Part shown: positions 47,553 through 59,300 of the stretch, in pieces
Position numbering within the stretch: position 1 is the first letter of the stretch
Layout: every line of letters starts with the position of its first letter
Assembly (NCBI GenBank): GCA_951213105.1
Contig: OX578152.1
Coordinates: 69,977,180-70,041,179, forward strand
Source of the DNA: Amaurobius ferox
Lineage: Eukaryota > Arthropoda > Arachnida > Araneae > Amaurobiidae
Direction: 5' to 3'
Length of the DNA: 64,000 bases
The notes under the pieces: generated by a model
The model's database searches: none
What the model was told of the DNA's origin: nothing
What the model saw: only the letters and a program-made list of their open reading frames with translations
Program-made: the position numbers and the translations under genes

Positions 47553-48195
47553 TAACATTATAAAGAAACTTAAAATTCTCAATCATGTGCAAATTCCTAT
47601 GGCCTAAATGACATTGTTATTCAAAACATTCTATTAAAATATTTAAATTAATGCTCCTAAAAAGAAGATTTAAAGTCTCTGTTCTTGCTATACAAAAATA
47701 TCTTCACAGTTAGGGCTGAAGAATAGAACTTTTTGATCCCGTTTATTAATAAATTTACAGAAAATATGAAATTGAATCAATACATGTCAGAAGAAAAGAG
47801 CTAAATTAGTATTAGAAGATATATCCATACTACTTATATTCTCGTGGATTAGAAGATATATCCGAACTGTTTATATTTTCGTAAAAGATTATACCCGTGT
47901 ATTAGAAGATGTACCCGTATTATTGTATATGGATTTCAAAAATATTTCACCAAAATAAAACAGATGACTTAAGAATTTGAAAATATCAATAATCCCGTAA
48001 GCCCCAAAACTGCAATGGGTATAATCCAATCAAAAATGCAATTCAATAAAATTCATTTATATGAATTTATTTATATGTATTACTTTATTATAGTATATAG
48101 TATATATAAATCAAAAAGATTTACTGTTGAATTAATTCATTGGGTTTAATTCCGTTGCTTAGCAACATAATATAGTTTTATTTTCCCTGCAATAC

Positions 48196-48545
48196 AAGTT
48201 AATGTATAAGGAAAGTATTGGAATCGTATTTTCGATGGATCTACACGTTTTGGGACCTCTAGAACTCGAAAAAACTATTTTTAGCTTGACGTCTGTGTGT
48301 GTCAATGTGTGTATCTGTTCGTCTGTCTGTCTGTGCAGATTTTGTATCTACTCTAACTGAAAAACTAACTGACCGTATTTCAAAAAATTTGGTGAGTCCC
48401 TTGCGGGTGACCCTGGTGCTGATTAGATTTTGGTATGTTTTGGGATAAAATAACCTGCCTTTTTTGCGAAATGGCCCGCAAAAATTGCATGTATCTTCTT
48501 TAGCTGTAAATCTAATAAACCAAATTTCAAAAAATTTGGTTTATT
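48196..48545 (-). repeat. Family B partial copy
   Basis: Carries TAAGGAAAGTATTGGAATCG, a GTCTGTCTGTCTG tract at 48318-48331 and TTTTTTGCGAAATGGCCCGC. It is the stem-loop-bearing half of family B and abuts the left PLE arm. Confidence 0.65.
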
Positions 48546-48703
48546 AGATATTAAGGATTAGATTTAAGAAGAAGGAGAATCAGAAAACGAAAAGTAACAA
48601 CATAAGACTGACGCGTGTCAAAACACAATAGGAATAATCCTACAAGACAAATCAAATCTGAATAAAGGATATATGAAACCCACCTATCAATATGAGCAAG
48701 AGG

Positions 48704-49171
48704 TTAAAAATCCACAAAACAGCCACAAAGAAATAGTAAACGGATTTTTTTTTTTTGCAGGATATTCCGCCAGACCGCGGACAAAAATGGAGTACTGGAC
48801 AAGACATTAATTAAATTACTAGAATTTTTCTGGATGTGGAATGCTTGAAAGAAATCAAGATCATAAATCGACGTGCATTTCTGTATGATCCTTGTAGCAG
48901 AAAACTCAAAACGGTGGTCAAATTGATAGCAATGCTGGGCAATTGAAGATTTATGAAATTCCTGTTTTAGGACATAGTTTTCATGTTCCTTAATACGAAA
49001 TTTTAAAACACGGTTAATGTAACCAATATAAGAACGGCCACACTGGCAAGAAATAATGTAAATGCTCCAACTATTAGAAATTTCTAAAGGACCTTTTAAG
49101 ATTAGAAAATCTGAGTTTATTAGAAGGTTTAAACACAATATTGAATTTGAATTTTTTAAGCATTTTAGCAA
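48704..49171 (-). pseudogene. PLE C-terminus with GIY-YIG domain, left arm
   Basis: 155-codon open frame. WSIYIISCQCGRSYIGYINR is the PLE-type Cys-containing GIY-YIG start, FRIKEHEN holds the conserved Arg, and SIAQHCYQFDHRFEF follows. The position of the catalytic Glu (DFLETLHI in the right-arm copy) reads DFFQAFHI, so the key residue is lost. The frame then runs to STPFLSAVWR and ends at 48704. Reverse transcriptase is missing. Confidence 0.8.
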
Positions 49172-49203
49172 TCTGCTGACTGATCTATGGAAAAAATGGT
49201 AAA

Positions 49204-49704
49204 ATGATAGTGTTATTGGATTTGCTCAATTCTGAGATCAATTATTTAAAAGCTGCTGATTGTGGTTTCTCTCCCAGCATTGTCGATCGTGCTATTCAAA
49301 AATTTTCTAAATCTAACTTCTGGAAAAGATTTCAAAAATATTATCATTTTACCATTTTTTCCCAGGATCTTTTAAAAATTTCTAATAGTTGGGGCACTTA
49401 CAGTATTTCTTGCCAGTGTGGCCTTTCTTATATTGGTCGAACTAAGCGCGCTTTAAAATGTCGTATTAAGGAACATGGAAACTATGTCAAAAAACGGGAA
49501 TTTAAAAAATTCTCAATTGCTCAACATTGCTATTAATTTCACCGTCGTTTTGAGTTTTCTACCGCAACGATCATACAGAAATGCACGTCGATTTATGATC
49601 TTGATTTCTTAGAAACCTTACACATACAGAAAAGTTCCAGTAATTTAGTTGATGACTTGTCCAGTACTCCATTTTGGTCCGTGGTCTGGCGGAGTGCCCT
49701 GTGA
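49204..49704 (+). pseudogene. PLE C-terminus with GIY-YIG domain, right arm, one premature stop
   Basis: The frame begins in the region linking reverse transcriptase and endonuclease (NYLKAADCGFSPSIVDRAI). It continues with YSISCQCGLSYIGRTKRALK and CRIKEHGNYV, then SIAQHCY. A TAA at 49534-49536 replaces the Gln codon seen in the left arm (HCYQFDHR). Beyond it the same frame stays open to 49704, with the catalytic-Glu region DFLETLHI and STPFWSVVWR. So this copy keeps the active-site Glu but has one nonsense change. Confidence 0.8.
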
Positions 49705-49989
49705 AAAAAATCCGGTTTCTATTTTTTTGTGACTGTTTTGTGTCTTTTTAGTCTCTTGATGAGTGTGGGTTTCATTTATCTTTTGTTCAGACTTCATTTG
49801 TCTTGTCTGAACATTCCTATTGTGTTTTGAGACACGTCAGTCTTGTGTTGTTACTTCTCGTTTTGAGAATGATAGGTCTATTCCTGCTGCTTTTTGAATA
49901 GCTCTCTTTTAATTCAGGTGTTGGGTATATAATCCCTTCTGATTCTTTTATTTGTGCCCATTTCTCTTTTTGAATTCAGGTTTGTTGGG

Positions 49990-50043
49990 TCTCTTGCACT
50001 GACGAAGGGGAACCAGCGGATTCCCGAAACAGCTGTATGCTGC
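49990..50043 (+). ncRNA. Candidate hammerhead ribozyme (type I, PLE-associated)
   Basis: CTGACGA (49999-50005) fits the CUGANGA box. GGGAA (50008-50012) pairs with TTCCC (50021-50025) as stem II. GAAAC (50026-50030) is the second box. ACAGCTGT (50029-50036) is a self-complementary very short stem III, with A at 50037 as the cleavage-site nucleotide. GCA (49996-49998) pairs with TGC (50038-50040) to start stem I. Hammerheads with minimal stem III are described in Penelope-like elements, and this lies ~300 bp downstream of a PLE reading frame. Two unpaired bases before stem II and a weak stem I lower confidence. Confidence 0.5.
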
Positions 50044-50249
50044 ATTATTGTGTTATTTGTGCTTATTTACGTTGCTCTTGTCTTCGTTATACTTCGTACG
50101 AAGTGTTTATTACTTATAACTATAGTAATGTTTTTGAATTCTTTGATTTGAAGAACAATTACAACAGATGATATCGGTATTTTAAGCGTAACTTGGTTAC
50201 CATAGTAACCACATCGGGATCTGAAACTGTAGTTCTGTGCTAAGTTCAT

Positions 50250-51300
50250 ACTAATAAATTTATTGATAAAATATAAAAAATAAATTGTAAGCTCTAACTG
50301 TTAATTAAAATATCTGAAGAACGGTTGATTGTACGCCCATAAAGTTAATTGGGAAAAATTAGGATTTTTTTTCTGCGCAAAATAGCATAAAATTGAATAG
50401 GTAGGGGAATATGTTTTCTAATTCCATTTTAGAGCTTTCATACTGACATAGAAGTGATTCGATTTCATATTTTTTGTAAATTTGTTTTCAAATGGGGCCA
50501 GAATGTTTTATTCTTCGGATCTGCTTATGAAGATAATTTTGTACAGCGAGAACAGAAATTCTTATACTTTATTTTAGGAGAATTAAATTAAATAGTTTTA
50601 TGGAATGTTTTGAATAACAAATGTTATTTAGAATACTGCAGGAATTTGTACATAATTGTAAATTTTAAATTTCTTTGTAATATATATTCCGTATAAAGAG
50701 AGGGTATATACTCATATAATTTTTTTTTATATTTGAAATCCATCTAACTTTTTAACTTATGCAATATTAATTAATTACATTAGGATATTCTATATGTTTC
50801 TTCATATTTGTTCAAGCGAATAAAATAATTTCCTAGATTTTAATATTGCATTATGTAGTCTTTGTTTACTATATAAAATTTGAGTAACATATAAGTGTGT
50901 ATTTCTCACGAAAGAAATATAAATTTTCAATTGAAATTTATGTAATTTGTGATTTAGTTTGCTTCAAAAATGCATAATGGGATTTAGTGAAACAGAAGGG
51001 ATATACTTTCAATTCAGAGATATGAGGCAAAAGAGAAAAATTGAATTCAAAGTTCATCGCGAGTTTTCATATAATCCATGAAATTGCTAATATCGTTAAA
51101 AAGAGTTTACTGCATCGATCGTTAAATGAAGGATTAGATGTACAAATATTGTTATTATACTTGGAAATAAGATCTAGTTCGACATAGGTTCAAAAGGGAA
51201 TTATCTGGATCTTTTTGCATTCAAAAATACATTATCTAATCCACTGGGAAAGAAAGGCTGATTTAAAGAGAAGTATTGAAATGCGATACAAACAGCTGTT
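50250..51300. other. Family X fragment and AT-rich gene-free DNA
   Basis: 50440-50720 is a minus-strand family X portion (TTGATTTCATATTTTTTGTA-type text, ATGTTTTATTCTTCGGATCT, ATATATATTCCGTATAAAGA). The rest is AT-rich with no supported gene. Confidence 0.5.
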
Positions 51301-51302
51301 GG

Positions 51303-51850
51303 GAGGGGGGGGGGAGGACACACATGACATTTTCTCTTTCTTTTTAATAATTCATTAAATTGAGTTCATTAGTACAAAATAATACGGATATATGTTTGAA
51401 ATTACGCTGAATTTGAAGTTTTAATTCAATTTTCGTTCTTATTTAGAGGCAGGACGTATTTTCAAAGGCGATGTAAAGAGATGTAAAATTAAAATATCTC
51501 GATAACGGTTATTACTAGAGTCATGGGATTGATCTTATTCATTTTATCGTCAAAAATTACGTATGAAACATGCATTCAATTGATACATTTGAGCACTCGT
51601 TGTCTTTTATTAGCGATTTTGACAATTTTTGCGGGCCATTTCGCACAAAAGGCAGGTTCTTTCTCTCTGATTCGTACCAAAACTTAATTGGCACAAAAGT
51701 TTCCTATAGGTGATTTATCTATCAAATTTTGGGAAATTTGCTCAATTAGCTTTTTAGCTAAAGTGAACATATATATATTGCACAGACAAAAGAACAGAGA
51801 CAGACAGACAGACAAACACACACGCAGACGTCACGCTGAATATATATATA
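51303..51850 (-). repeat. Family B partial copy
   Basis: Begins in a G-run (51302-51314) with ACACACATGACATTTTCTC, has GCGGGCCATTTCGCACAAAA and an ACAGACAGACAGACAAACAC tract at about 51800-51820, then runs into a TA tract. The final stem-loop is absent. Confidence 0.6.
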
Positions 51851-52855
51851 TTATATACATAAAGTCCAATGAGAGAAAAGTGAGAAGCTGCAAATCGAAA
51901 AACCTAACTTCGAAAACAAATCTACGAAATAAAAGTATAAAACATCAAATCTTCAATCAAATGAAAAAAAAACACATATTTCGAATCATCAAGTTAAAGA
52001 TAATCAACAAATATCAATGGTATGGAATCTATAATAGAAAAACATATAAAATCCAATCATTAATACTATACACGTGGACAAGGGCTAGGCCTAAATAATG
52101 GAATTGTTCACTTCGCCAAAACACTTTATCGGGTCCAAGTATTTTGTCGAAGCAAACACAAAATATGTATGTTTCTGAAGAAAAGAAATAGATAGATTAT
52201 ATCTATAAACTATTTCTACATAGACAACATACATAAAGAAGGAAAAATAAAGGAAACAAGAATGCCTGGAATAAACACTGCATATGCCCGAACCAGTCGA
52301 ATCCTGGATCTCAGAATGAAGAGACCAGTGTTGCCATTTGCAAAGGAAAAAGAAATGAACTACTGTTGCCATTCGTAATAAATAAATAGCAGTAATGCGA
52401 AAAGGCAAGAAAAAGTAATAATATACAATAAGAGCTACAAAAAAGTGGAGCTTATAATAGTAAGGCTCATGTTTAAGTGGATGTAAAAATAAAAGTATTA
52501 TTAATACAAGAGAATGGTGATGTCTGGCTAATATAAGTCTTCAGTGTTTCTTGAAATGTTACATAAATTATATTTTATTTAATAATATAATTATTCGCAA
52601 GTATATTCCCAAGTAGCAAAAAACCCAAATGGATGTTTTTAAACAAAATAATATTACACTCATGACAAAAACCAGCAATGACAGAAACACAAGCGCGAGC
52701 ATAGCTGCCTTTTCCGTGTGAAACAGAATTAAGTTTGTGCAGAGGTGTGCATATGGTTTTCGTTTAGAAATGTGAAAAAGGTTTTGTCTTACGCAGATTC
52801 TGCTTTGCTTTTTTTTATATGTATACTAATATTATATATATATTATTAATTATAT
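51851..52855. other. Gene-free region
   Basis: AAAGTGAGAAGCTGCAAATC at 51878 recurs in part at 58857 next to another TA tract, so these are probably ends of one repeat. Open frames 51688-52098 and 52091-52408 have no recognisable domain. Confidence 0.4.
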
Positions 52856-52862
52856 ATATATC

Positions 52863-53160
<298 letters not shown>

Positions 53161-53164
<4 letters not shown>

Positions 53165-53315
53165 GAAAATACCGTGAAATATAATATTAAAAATTTATCA
53201 GAAATCACACTTAAAAGGCGCAAAGCTGCACTAAAAAGAGGATTAAAAATATTTTCAAAATGAAAAGAGGTATGGATGGATGCATTATACCAAAATATGG
53301 CCGGGGGGGTTATAT
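53161..53315. repeat. Diverged relative of the palindrome arm
   Basis: GAAATCACACTTAAAAGGCG, AAAGCTGCACTA and ATGGCCGGGGGGGTT follow the same order as at 59244-59365 (GAAATCACACGAATAAGGCG, TATGCTGCACTA, ATGGCTGGGGGGGGGTT). Both lie next to TA microsatellites. Confidence 0.6.
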
Positions 53316-53319
53316 AAGT

Positions 53320-55178
53320 ATGTATATACATATATATAGTTTATATATATATATATATATACTTGATTAACTAAATAATAGAACTAAATATATTTTTGAT
53401 TTGCATGGTTGAAATTTTTTTATATATTTCCTGTTCACCCCACATCATACATCATTGTTCAAAACACATTTGAGGCTATAATTTATGAGAAAATAACTCT
53501 ATGTTGGAATATAAACACTCTTACAGACAACAAGCAAAGTGTTATCGTTGCTGAAATCGCCAAATCGCTGCCACAAATAGTAATGAACTGGAAAAAACAA
53601 AATTCAGTATTTTTTATCCTCAGTAATCTTCGGCATATAATTTACAAGTGTAAGTTCTTGGGGCAGCATTAAAGAACCCGCATTCCAGCAGAGATTCAAG
53701 CCACAGATCTTTGACTTTGCAGATGATTGTCTGTCTAATCCATGGAGCAACTGAGAGGATAATGTCATGCATTAAGCTACTAAGACTATATTCTTTCAAT
53801 CTATCATTAAAGTAGACCGTATATACATTTTCAAAGTGCATTTTATGCCTTAATTATCTATTTTATTACTGAGCTGTTTACAAAGAAAATAATTTTATGA
53901 AAATCAGAAGTGTTATAAAATTCAGAAAAATGTGTTATGTTATTATGCTAAAATGCAAATCATTATGTTAAAAATACTGTTATAATTAACTTATGTTACA
54001 ATAATACAAAAAATCCTGTCTAGTTCTAAATTTTATAGAAATATCTAACTAAATCTTTTAAATCTCTTAACGTTTTAAGTGTGATAGTTAGATTATTATA
54101 CTTAAACCTTATAGATCCTTGCTTTAAATATGTTTCAATATGTACATTTACGACAAAATTTCGAAGTGAAATGTTAAATAGATTTTAAAAAATGGGGGTA
54201 AAGTTCGCCCAGATTTAAAAAGCATATATTTATATTTTTCTGTATGAAGAGAAAATGGTAATTCTCATTAAAATGATAGTAGTATAAGTATACATAGAAA
54301 AATAATATTTTGGACTTTCTTTGATAACAAAGTCCAAAATAAATTAATATATTTATTTAATATTAATATATTAATTTATTTTTGTCTTTATTATGCAGGA
54401 AATTTCTGTTTAAAAGACATTTAACACCAATCAGCTCAGTTACATCTCAATTATCGTCTGGATGAATTAGTTGCCACCTGAGAGAAATAAATTTTTAAGC
54501 TTACAGGGATTTTCTACACTTTGAAATTTCAAACTAAGATTTGTCTTGCCGAAGTTTTTTAAAGTCAAACCATACTCATAAATATATCAATACATTTATG
54601 ATAAATATACTATACTTTATTTTTATTCACAAGTTTAAAGAAAATTTAAAGTCAACGATCATAAATTATAGTGCAAAATCCCTCGAGATTTTCTCATGCA
54701 TAATTTTTGCTTCCATTCGATATTCAAATTTTTATTCATTTCAATTGCAAAAGAACGTTTTGAAAGAAATTTTCCAACAATGACGCTTTAATAATATTCT
54801 AATTTATTTAATATCTGTATTCAAGCGTAAGCCATTGTCCAAGAAGAATACACATATTTCTAGACATCGTTGTTCGAAATTCAAAATAGAAAAATTACTG
54901 AATAATAAAGTATGACATAATTTAGCTATTCTAACACAGTATCTACGTTCTTAAAATGTATTTTAGCAATATCTGGTGAAATTCGAATCTATATAAGACA
55001 GCTATAAATATCTGTAGAAATATATTTTGGTTCAGACAAAAACTTGTTTTTATTATTGATATGTTTTTAAAGATTACTTTTTACGTTTAAGAAGCTTTTC
55101 ACAATTTTATTTAAAACCTGTGAGTACCCATGTTAAATAAGGGGAGAATTTTTATTCACTGAAAGTTATGTAAAAAAT
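53320..55178. other. Gene-free AT-rich region
   Basis: No supported gene. A self-complementary segment occurs around 54312-54340 (TTTGGACTTT...AAAGTCCAAA). The text at 54850-54960 resembles 41240-41340. Open frames at 53409-53672 and 54541-54783 lack any recognisable domain. Confidence 0.45.
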
Positions 55179-56110
55179 ATGATGTGTGAAGCACATGACT
55201 TTCCTTATATAATACAATGAATTTACTACTTTTACAGTTCAAAAAATGTTATTCTTATAGTAGATACTTATATTCTCTCCAACTTATTGAATTTTATTCA
55301 ATAAGTCTTCATTTTCATAGATTTAGAGTCATTTTTATCCATTTCGCGAGTTTTTCGTTAATTTAGCAACATTTAAAAAGTCGCCAAGTTGGCGATATTC
55401 CACCAAATTCGTCGCAAAAATCTCACCAAGCGTTATGAATGGGAAAATAAGTTATTCTTGCAGCAGATAAATGACTATTAGCGTTCAAATACAAAATTAT
55501 TACTCAAAGTATCTTTTTTTCATGAATGGAACGAGCTAGATCCACGAGATTGATGTCACCAAATTTATTGCACGGTATTACATATGAAAGGTAAATATGT
55601 TCCTCAATAGGAAATATTTTTTTTTATTTTATATGATTTTTTGAAATTTTTTTTGAAAAATGTGCAATATCTCGAGAACGGTTTATGGTAGCGTTTTAAA
55701 ATTTATGTCAATCGTTTTCTAATGAAAATTTACATAAGAAATGTCTATTTACATAAGAAATGTCTATTTGCGCAACTTTATTAAAGGTTTGGATTTTTTG
55801 ATGATTTTTTCAAAATTTCACTCGAAAATTTAGGAGGTTCTGAACATTCGATTGCTTATAAAAACAATAGGCTTCCAGTGTTTACGGATTGTAATTTTTG
55901 TACGAAATTTCCTTCGAATCGGTCCATTCGTTCGTCAGTTATCGTCTCCACAGACTCACTGACACACACACACACACAGACATCACTTTAAAAATGTTCG
56001 ATTCGTGATCAAGGATGCTTGAAACGTGCTTTCCCGTCGAAAACTCGAATTCGAATTTTCGAACCCATCTCAATACTTTTCTTATACATTACTGTATATA
56101 ATGAAAGTAA
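55179..56110 (-). repeat. Dispersed family A, full-length copy
   Basis: Starts ATGATGTGTGAAGCACATGA and ACTTTCCTTATATAATAC. It keeps GTCGCCAAGTTGGCGATATT, AATATCTCGAGAACGG and a short CA tract (55963-55979), and ends in a CTTTTCTTATACATTACTGT...ATGAAAG stem-loop. Very similar to 28722-29655. Confidence 0.8.
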
Positions 56111-56329
56111 AAATCTTTAAGTTTGATTTTTTATGTCAAGGATATATATCTTCATAAAGAAAATTTTTGATATAAATTTTATATAGTATTATTTATTTCA
56201 ATGGATGATCAAAATGATCTCATTAAATTGGTTTTGATGTTATTTTCCTCAACTGACTGGAGAATAACGACGGAAATGTTACGTGTCGGAAACGTTACGT
56301 AATACCGTGCGTAAATTACTCATCATGGA

Positions 56330-56782
56330 GTTAGAAAGAAGGATATAAAACTCTTATGGATGAAACTCTGAAAATATCATAATGTTTCAAGAATTATATC
56401 TAGGTGTCGCTTGTGTTAATAAAGTAGCAGATATTGTTAGTTACCACAATAGAAAGGCGTAGTATATTTATTTTTGATTCTTTTTAAAGTAAGGGTTCCC
56501 CAATATGAGTATAAATTGAAAGGTAATTGAAAGGTTATTGAAAGGTAAATAAATTGAAAGGTAAAATAATTTTGAATCCGTAGGGATATTTTTTATTGTT
56601 TCCGTTTTATTTTGTATTGCGCTCATAATTTATTTTTGAAAAATGGACAGTTTAAATAAATATTTTAGACCTTTCACCATAGTCCTGCATGCAAAGCAGA
56701 GCTACTTATCTTATCCCAGCGCCACCTGAGTTATTGTCTCAAACGATATTGGCGTTTTCTTAATATAAAGTTTTAACACGGT
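56330..56782 (+). repeat. Family D copy
   Basis: TGGAGTTAGAAAGAAGGATA to GATATTGGCGTTTTCTTAAT, with an added local duplication of ATTGAAAGGTAA-type text near 56514-56560. Confidence 0.7.
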
Positions 56783-57655
56783 ATTTTTACCTCCATGTAA
56801 CTCACACTCAAATTTATGTTGTTTCATAGTAATAATATGCTTGTTTCCATTTGGCAAACGATAATAACGTGCGTAATTTACTCACACTCGAAATTATGTT
56901 GTTTCATAATAATAATATGCTTATTGCTGTTTGGTAAAAGATAATATTACGCATAAATTACATACACTTCAAATTAAGTTGTCTGATAATTGTTTGGCAT
57001 TTTTATTTTCCCATACTACAGTTAACAAAAAGTATTGTATTTTATTTTCAATTTTCAAATTTAAGTATCTCATATATACGTATATACATGTATTAATACA
57101 CATATATACACGTATATACAGGTGTCAAGACGCAAACACCTTTTAAGACCTACTTATAAGGCATGTCTCTGAAGTTTAAATATGGTAATCTAAGAGGGAA
57201 TGCTCATATTGCAGGGAACATTTGTGGTGAGAGAATTTATATGAAAATATTGAACTTGTGGGGTAAAAATTAGTAAAATCAATAAGTGAATGATAAACAG
57301 TAAATTCACATACATTGCTCCTTTAGAAGGTGCGATCGACCTTCCATTTCCTCTGCAAGGCGATATCAACCTGATCATATTGAAATTTAAATAAATAATA
57401 ATAGTACGATAACTGCATAATTTTAAGATATTAATAATATTTAATTAATACTTTCATTTATTAGCTAACATATTAATATATTTACTTTGCTGTAAGTAAT
57501 TCCTCCGAACAATTAAGATATCATTATTCAATAAATTAATCATTTGTATTAATATTATTTATTAAATATAGGGAGTGTGATGGTCCATGCTTACTTAACA
57601 TTTAGCAATTCAAATAATAGGATCAAATATAGGATGAATTATAGGTATAGGGCAA
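56783..57655. other. Gene-free AT-rich region
   Basis: A short reiteration (TTTATGTTGTTTCATAGTAA, 56813, and a close copy at 56893) and a TATATACGTATATACATG tract near 57070-57120. No coding evidence. Confidence 0.4.
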
Positions 57656-57659
57656 ATGG

Positions 57660-58135
57660 TAACAGGATAAATTACATCAAACATCATTGAACTCAATATA
57701 TAGGAAAAAGTATGCACAGAATTTCCCTTTCTTTTATTAATTTTTTATGGAGCATATTCAATTTTTCAACTTTGTCATAGTTGAGTGTTCGGGATTTGCG
57801 GATAATCATAATTCACCAATATTTTGATGATCACATTAGGAAACATCAGTCATCATTGACCTCAACGTATGTGACTAAGTACGTACAAAACTTCCTCCAG
57901 TTGTATTAATGTTTATGGAGTACAACAAACTTTTGACCTTTCTCATAGTTGAACATTCGTCGGATTTGCGGGCAGTCATATTTCACCAATACTTTGATGA
58001 TCACATTAGGAAACATAAAAAATCATTGATCTCAACGTATGTGGCTAAGTACGCACAGAACTTCCTTCAGTTCTATTAATTTTTATGGATCACAACAAAT
58101 TTTTTACCTTTCTCATAGTTGAACATTCGTCGGGA
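57660..58135. repeat. Three ~170-bp tandem units
   Basis: GATGATCACATTAGGAAACA lies at 57826 and 57996 (170-bp period). CTCATAGTTGAACATTCG and TTTTTATGGA-type text recur in phase, the last unit being cut at about 58135. Confidence 0.75.
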
Positions 58136-58335
58136 AAATATTGGGACAATATTATACCAATATTTCCAATGTAACACCAATATTGGCGTAATATTGTAGT
58201 GAAAATATTCGCCAATATTGGAGGACAATCTAACCCTAATATTTGCCCAATATTGGGATTATATTAGAAATATTCCAATATAATGGCAAGATATACACTA
58301 TTGGTCCAATATTGAACAATTATTAAATGCTACTA
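58136..58335. repeat. AATATTGG-rich block
   Basis: About a dozen occurrences of CCAATATT, AATATTGG or AATATTG in both orientations within 200 bp, so many short inverted repeats are possible. Looks like a palindromic simple repeat or a degraded hairpin element. Confidence 0.55.
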
Positions 58336-58799
58336 GGGTGGCTTCGATTAAAACTCGGGAAAAGAGCGAAGTTTCAGATGTGTGGGTTTGATGACATCAG
58401 AAGATTTATCATCTGATCCCGTACACATAAATTACGTTATGAATTTGTTACATTGCAGTTCACGTTTCCATTTGATATTCAAATTCCCAAATTATGTATG
58501 CTTCAAAAATCCAATTTGGGAAATACATTTCAACAACGCGTAAAATATTCGAATTTATTTACTAAGTATATATTCAAATGCACCCATCACAAAACAGCAG
58601 CATGTTTCTCAAGTTTAATGTTCAGAATTTGAAATAGATGAAATGTAGATAAATAAATTGTGTGCGATATAGTTAAGACCTCCCTCAGGAGAATTTAAAT
58701 TTTTGAATATGTACGTTTTGCAAATATCTGGAAATATTCGAATAAATGCAACATATACACGACCATGAAAAAAAAAATGTGAGTGTATTCCTTGAAATT

Positions 58800-58885
58800 G
58801 GAGCGGATATATATATATATATATAAAAAAAAAAGGGTTTAGAAGCTCCAATGACAGAAAAGTGAGAAGCTGTAACACAAAAATT

Positions 58886-58953
<68 letters not shown>

Positions 58954-58964
58954 CATGTATATAT

Positions 58965-59014
<50 letters not shown>

Positions 59015-59032
59015 ATACAAATATATATATAC

Positions 59033-59093
<61 letters not shown>

Positions 59094-59220
59094 TAAATGT
59101 ATGTATGTATATATTATCAACTCAGTGTATCAACTTTCACTCGATAACAACCTAGAAAATTTTCTCCCAATTATAGTGGCTAACATACATTAAAATATAT
59201 ATATATATATATAAATAAAT
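58800..59220. repeat. Compound TA/CA microsatellite region
   Basis: TA tracts at 58808-58825, 58902-58948, 58960-59110 (interrupted by CA and TG steps) and 59196-59213, with a CA run at 58888-58902. Long Tyr/Ile frames here are artefacts. Confidence 0.95.
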
Positions 59221-59300
59221 ATGTATAAAAGAATGAAAGTTAAAAAATTGTTGAAATCACACGAATAAGGCGCTATGCTGCACTACAATGTGGATTTTAA

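Larger units (their letters stand above)
45847..48190 (+). repeat. Two further family X pieces, one interrupted by mariner
   Basis: 45847-46229 is a 3' portion ending CAATTTTATTTACATAGAG. A new copy starts at once (CACGTTCTTCGTACGGAATA), is split at 46264 by the mariner, resumes at 47555 (AAAGAAACTTAAAATTCTCA) and extends to about 48190 (CCGTTGCTTAGCAACATAAT). Head-to-tail order suggests repeated insertion into, or tandem growth of, the same repeat. Confidence 0.7.
48560..49900. repeat. Two PLE 3' ends in inverted orientation
   Basis: The minus-strand sequence from about 49150 down to 48560 and the plus-strand sequence from about 49300 to 49880 are roughly 80% alike by eye, over the GIY-YIG region and the 3' untranslated part (GTTTTGAGACACGTCAGTCT on the right arm). 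The reverse-transcriptase-proximal ends face each other near 49200. Inverted partial copies are a known outcome of PLE insertion. Confidence 0.75.

Noticed and set aside
58615..59193. Several overlapping frames of 80-111 codons
   Set aside because: All overlap the compound TA/CA microsatellite; no independent coding signal.
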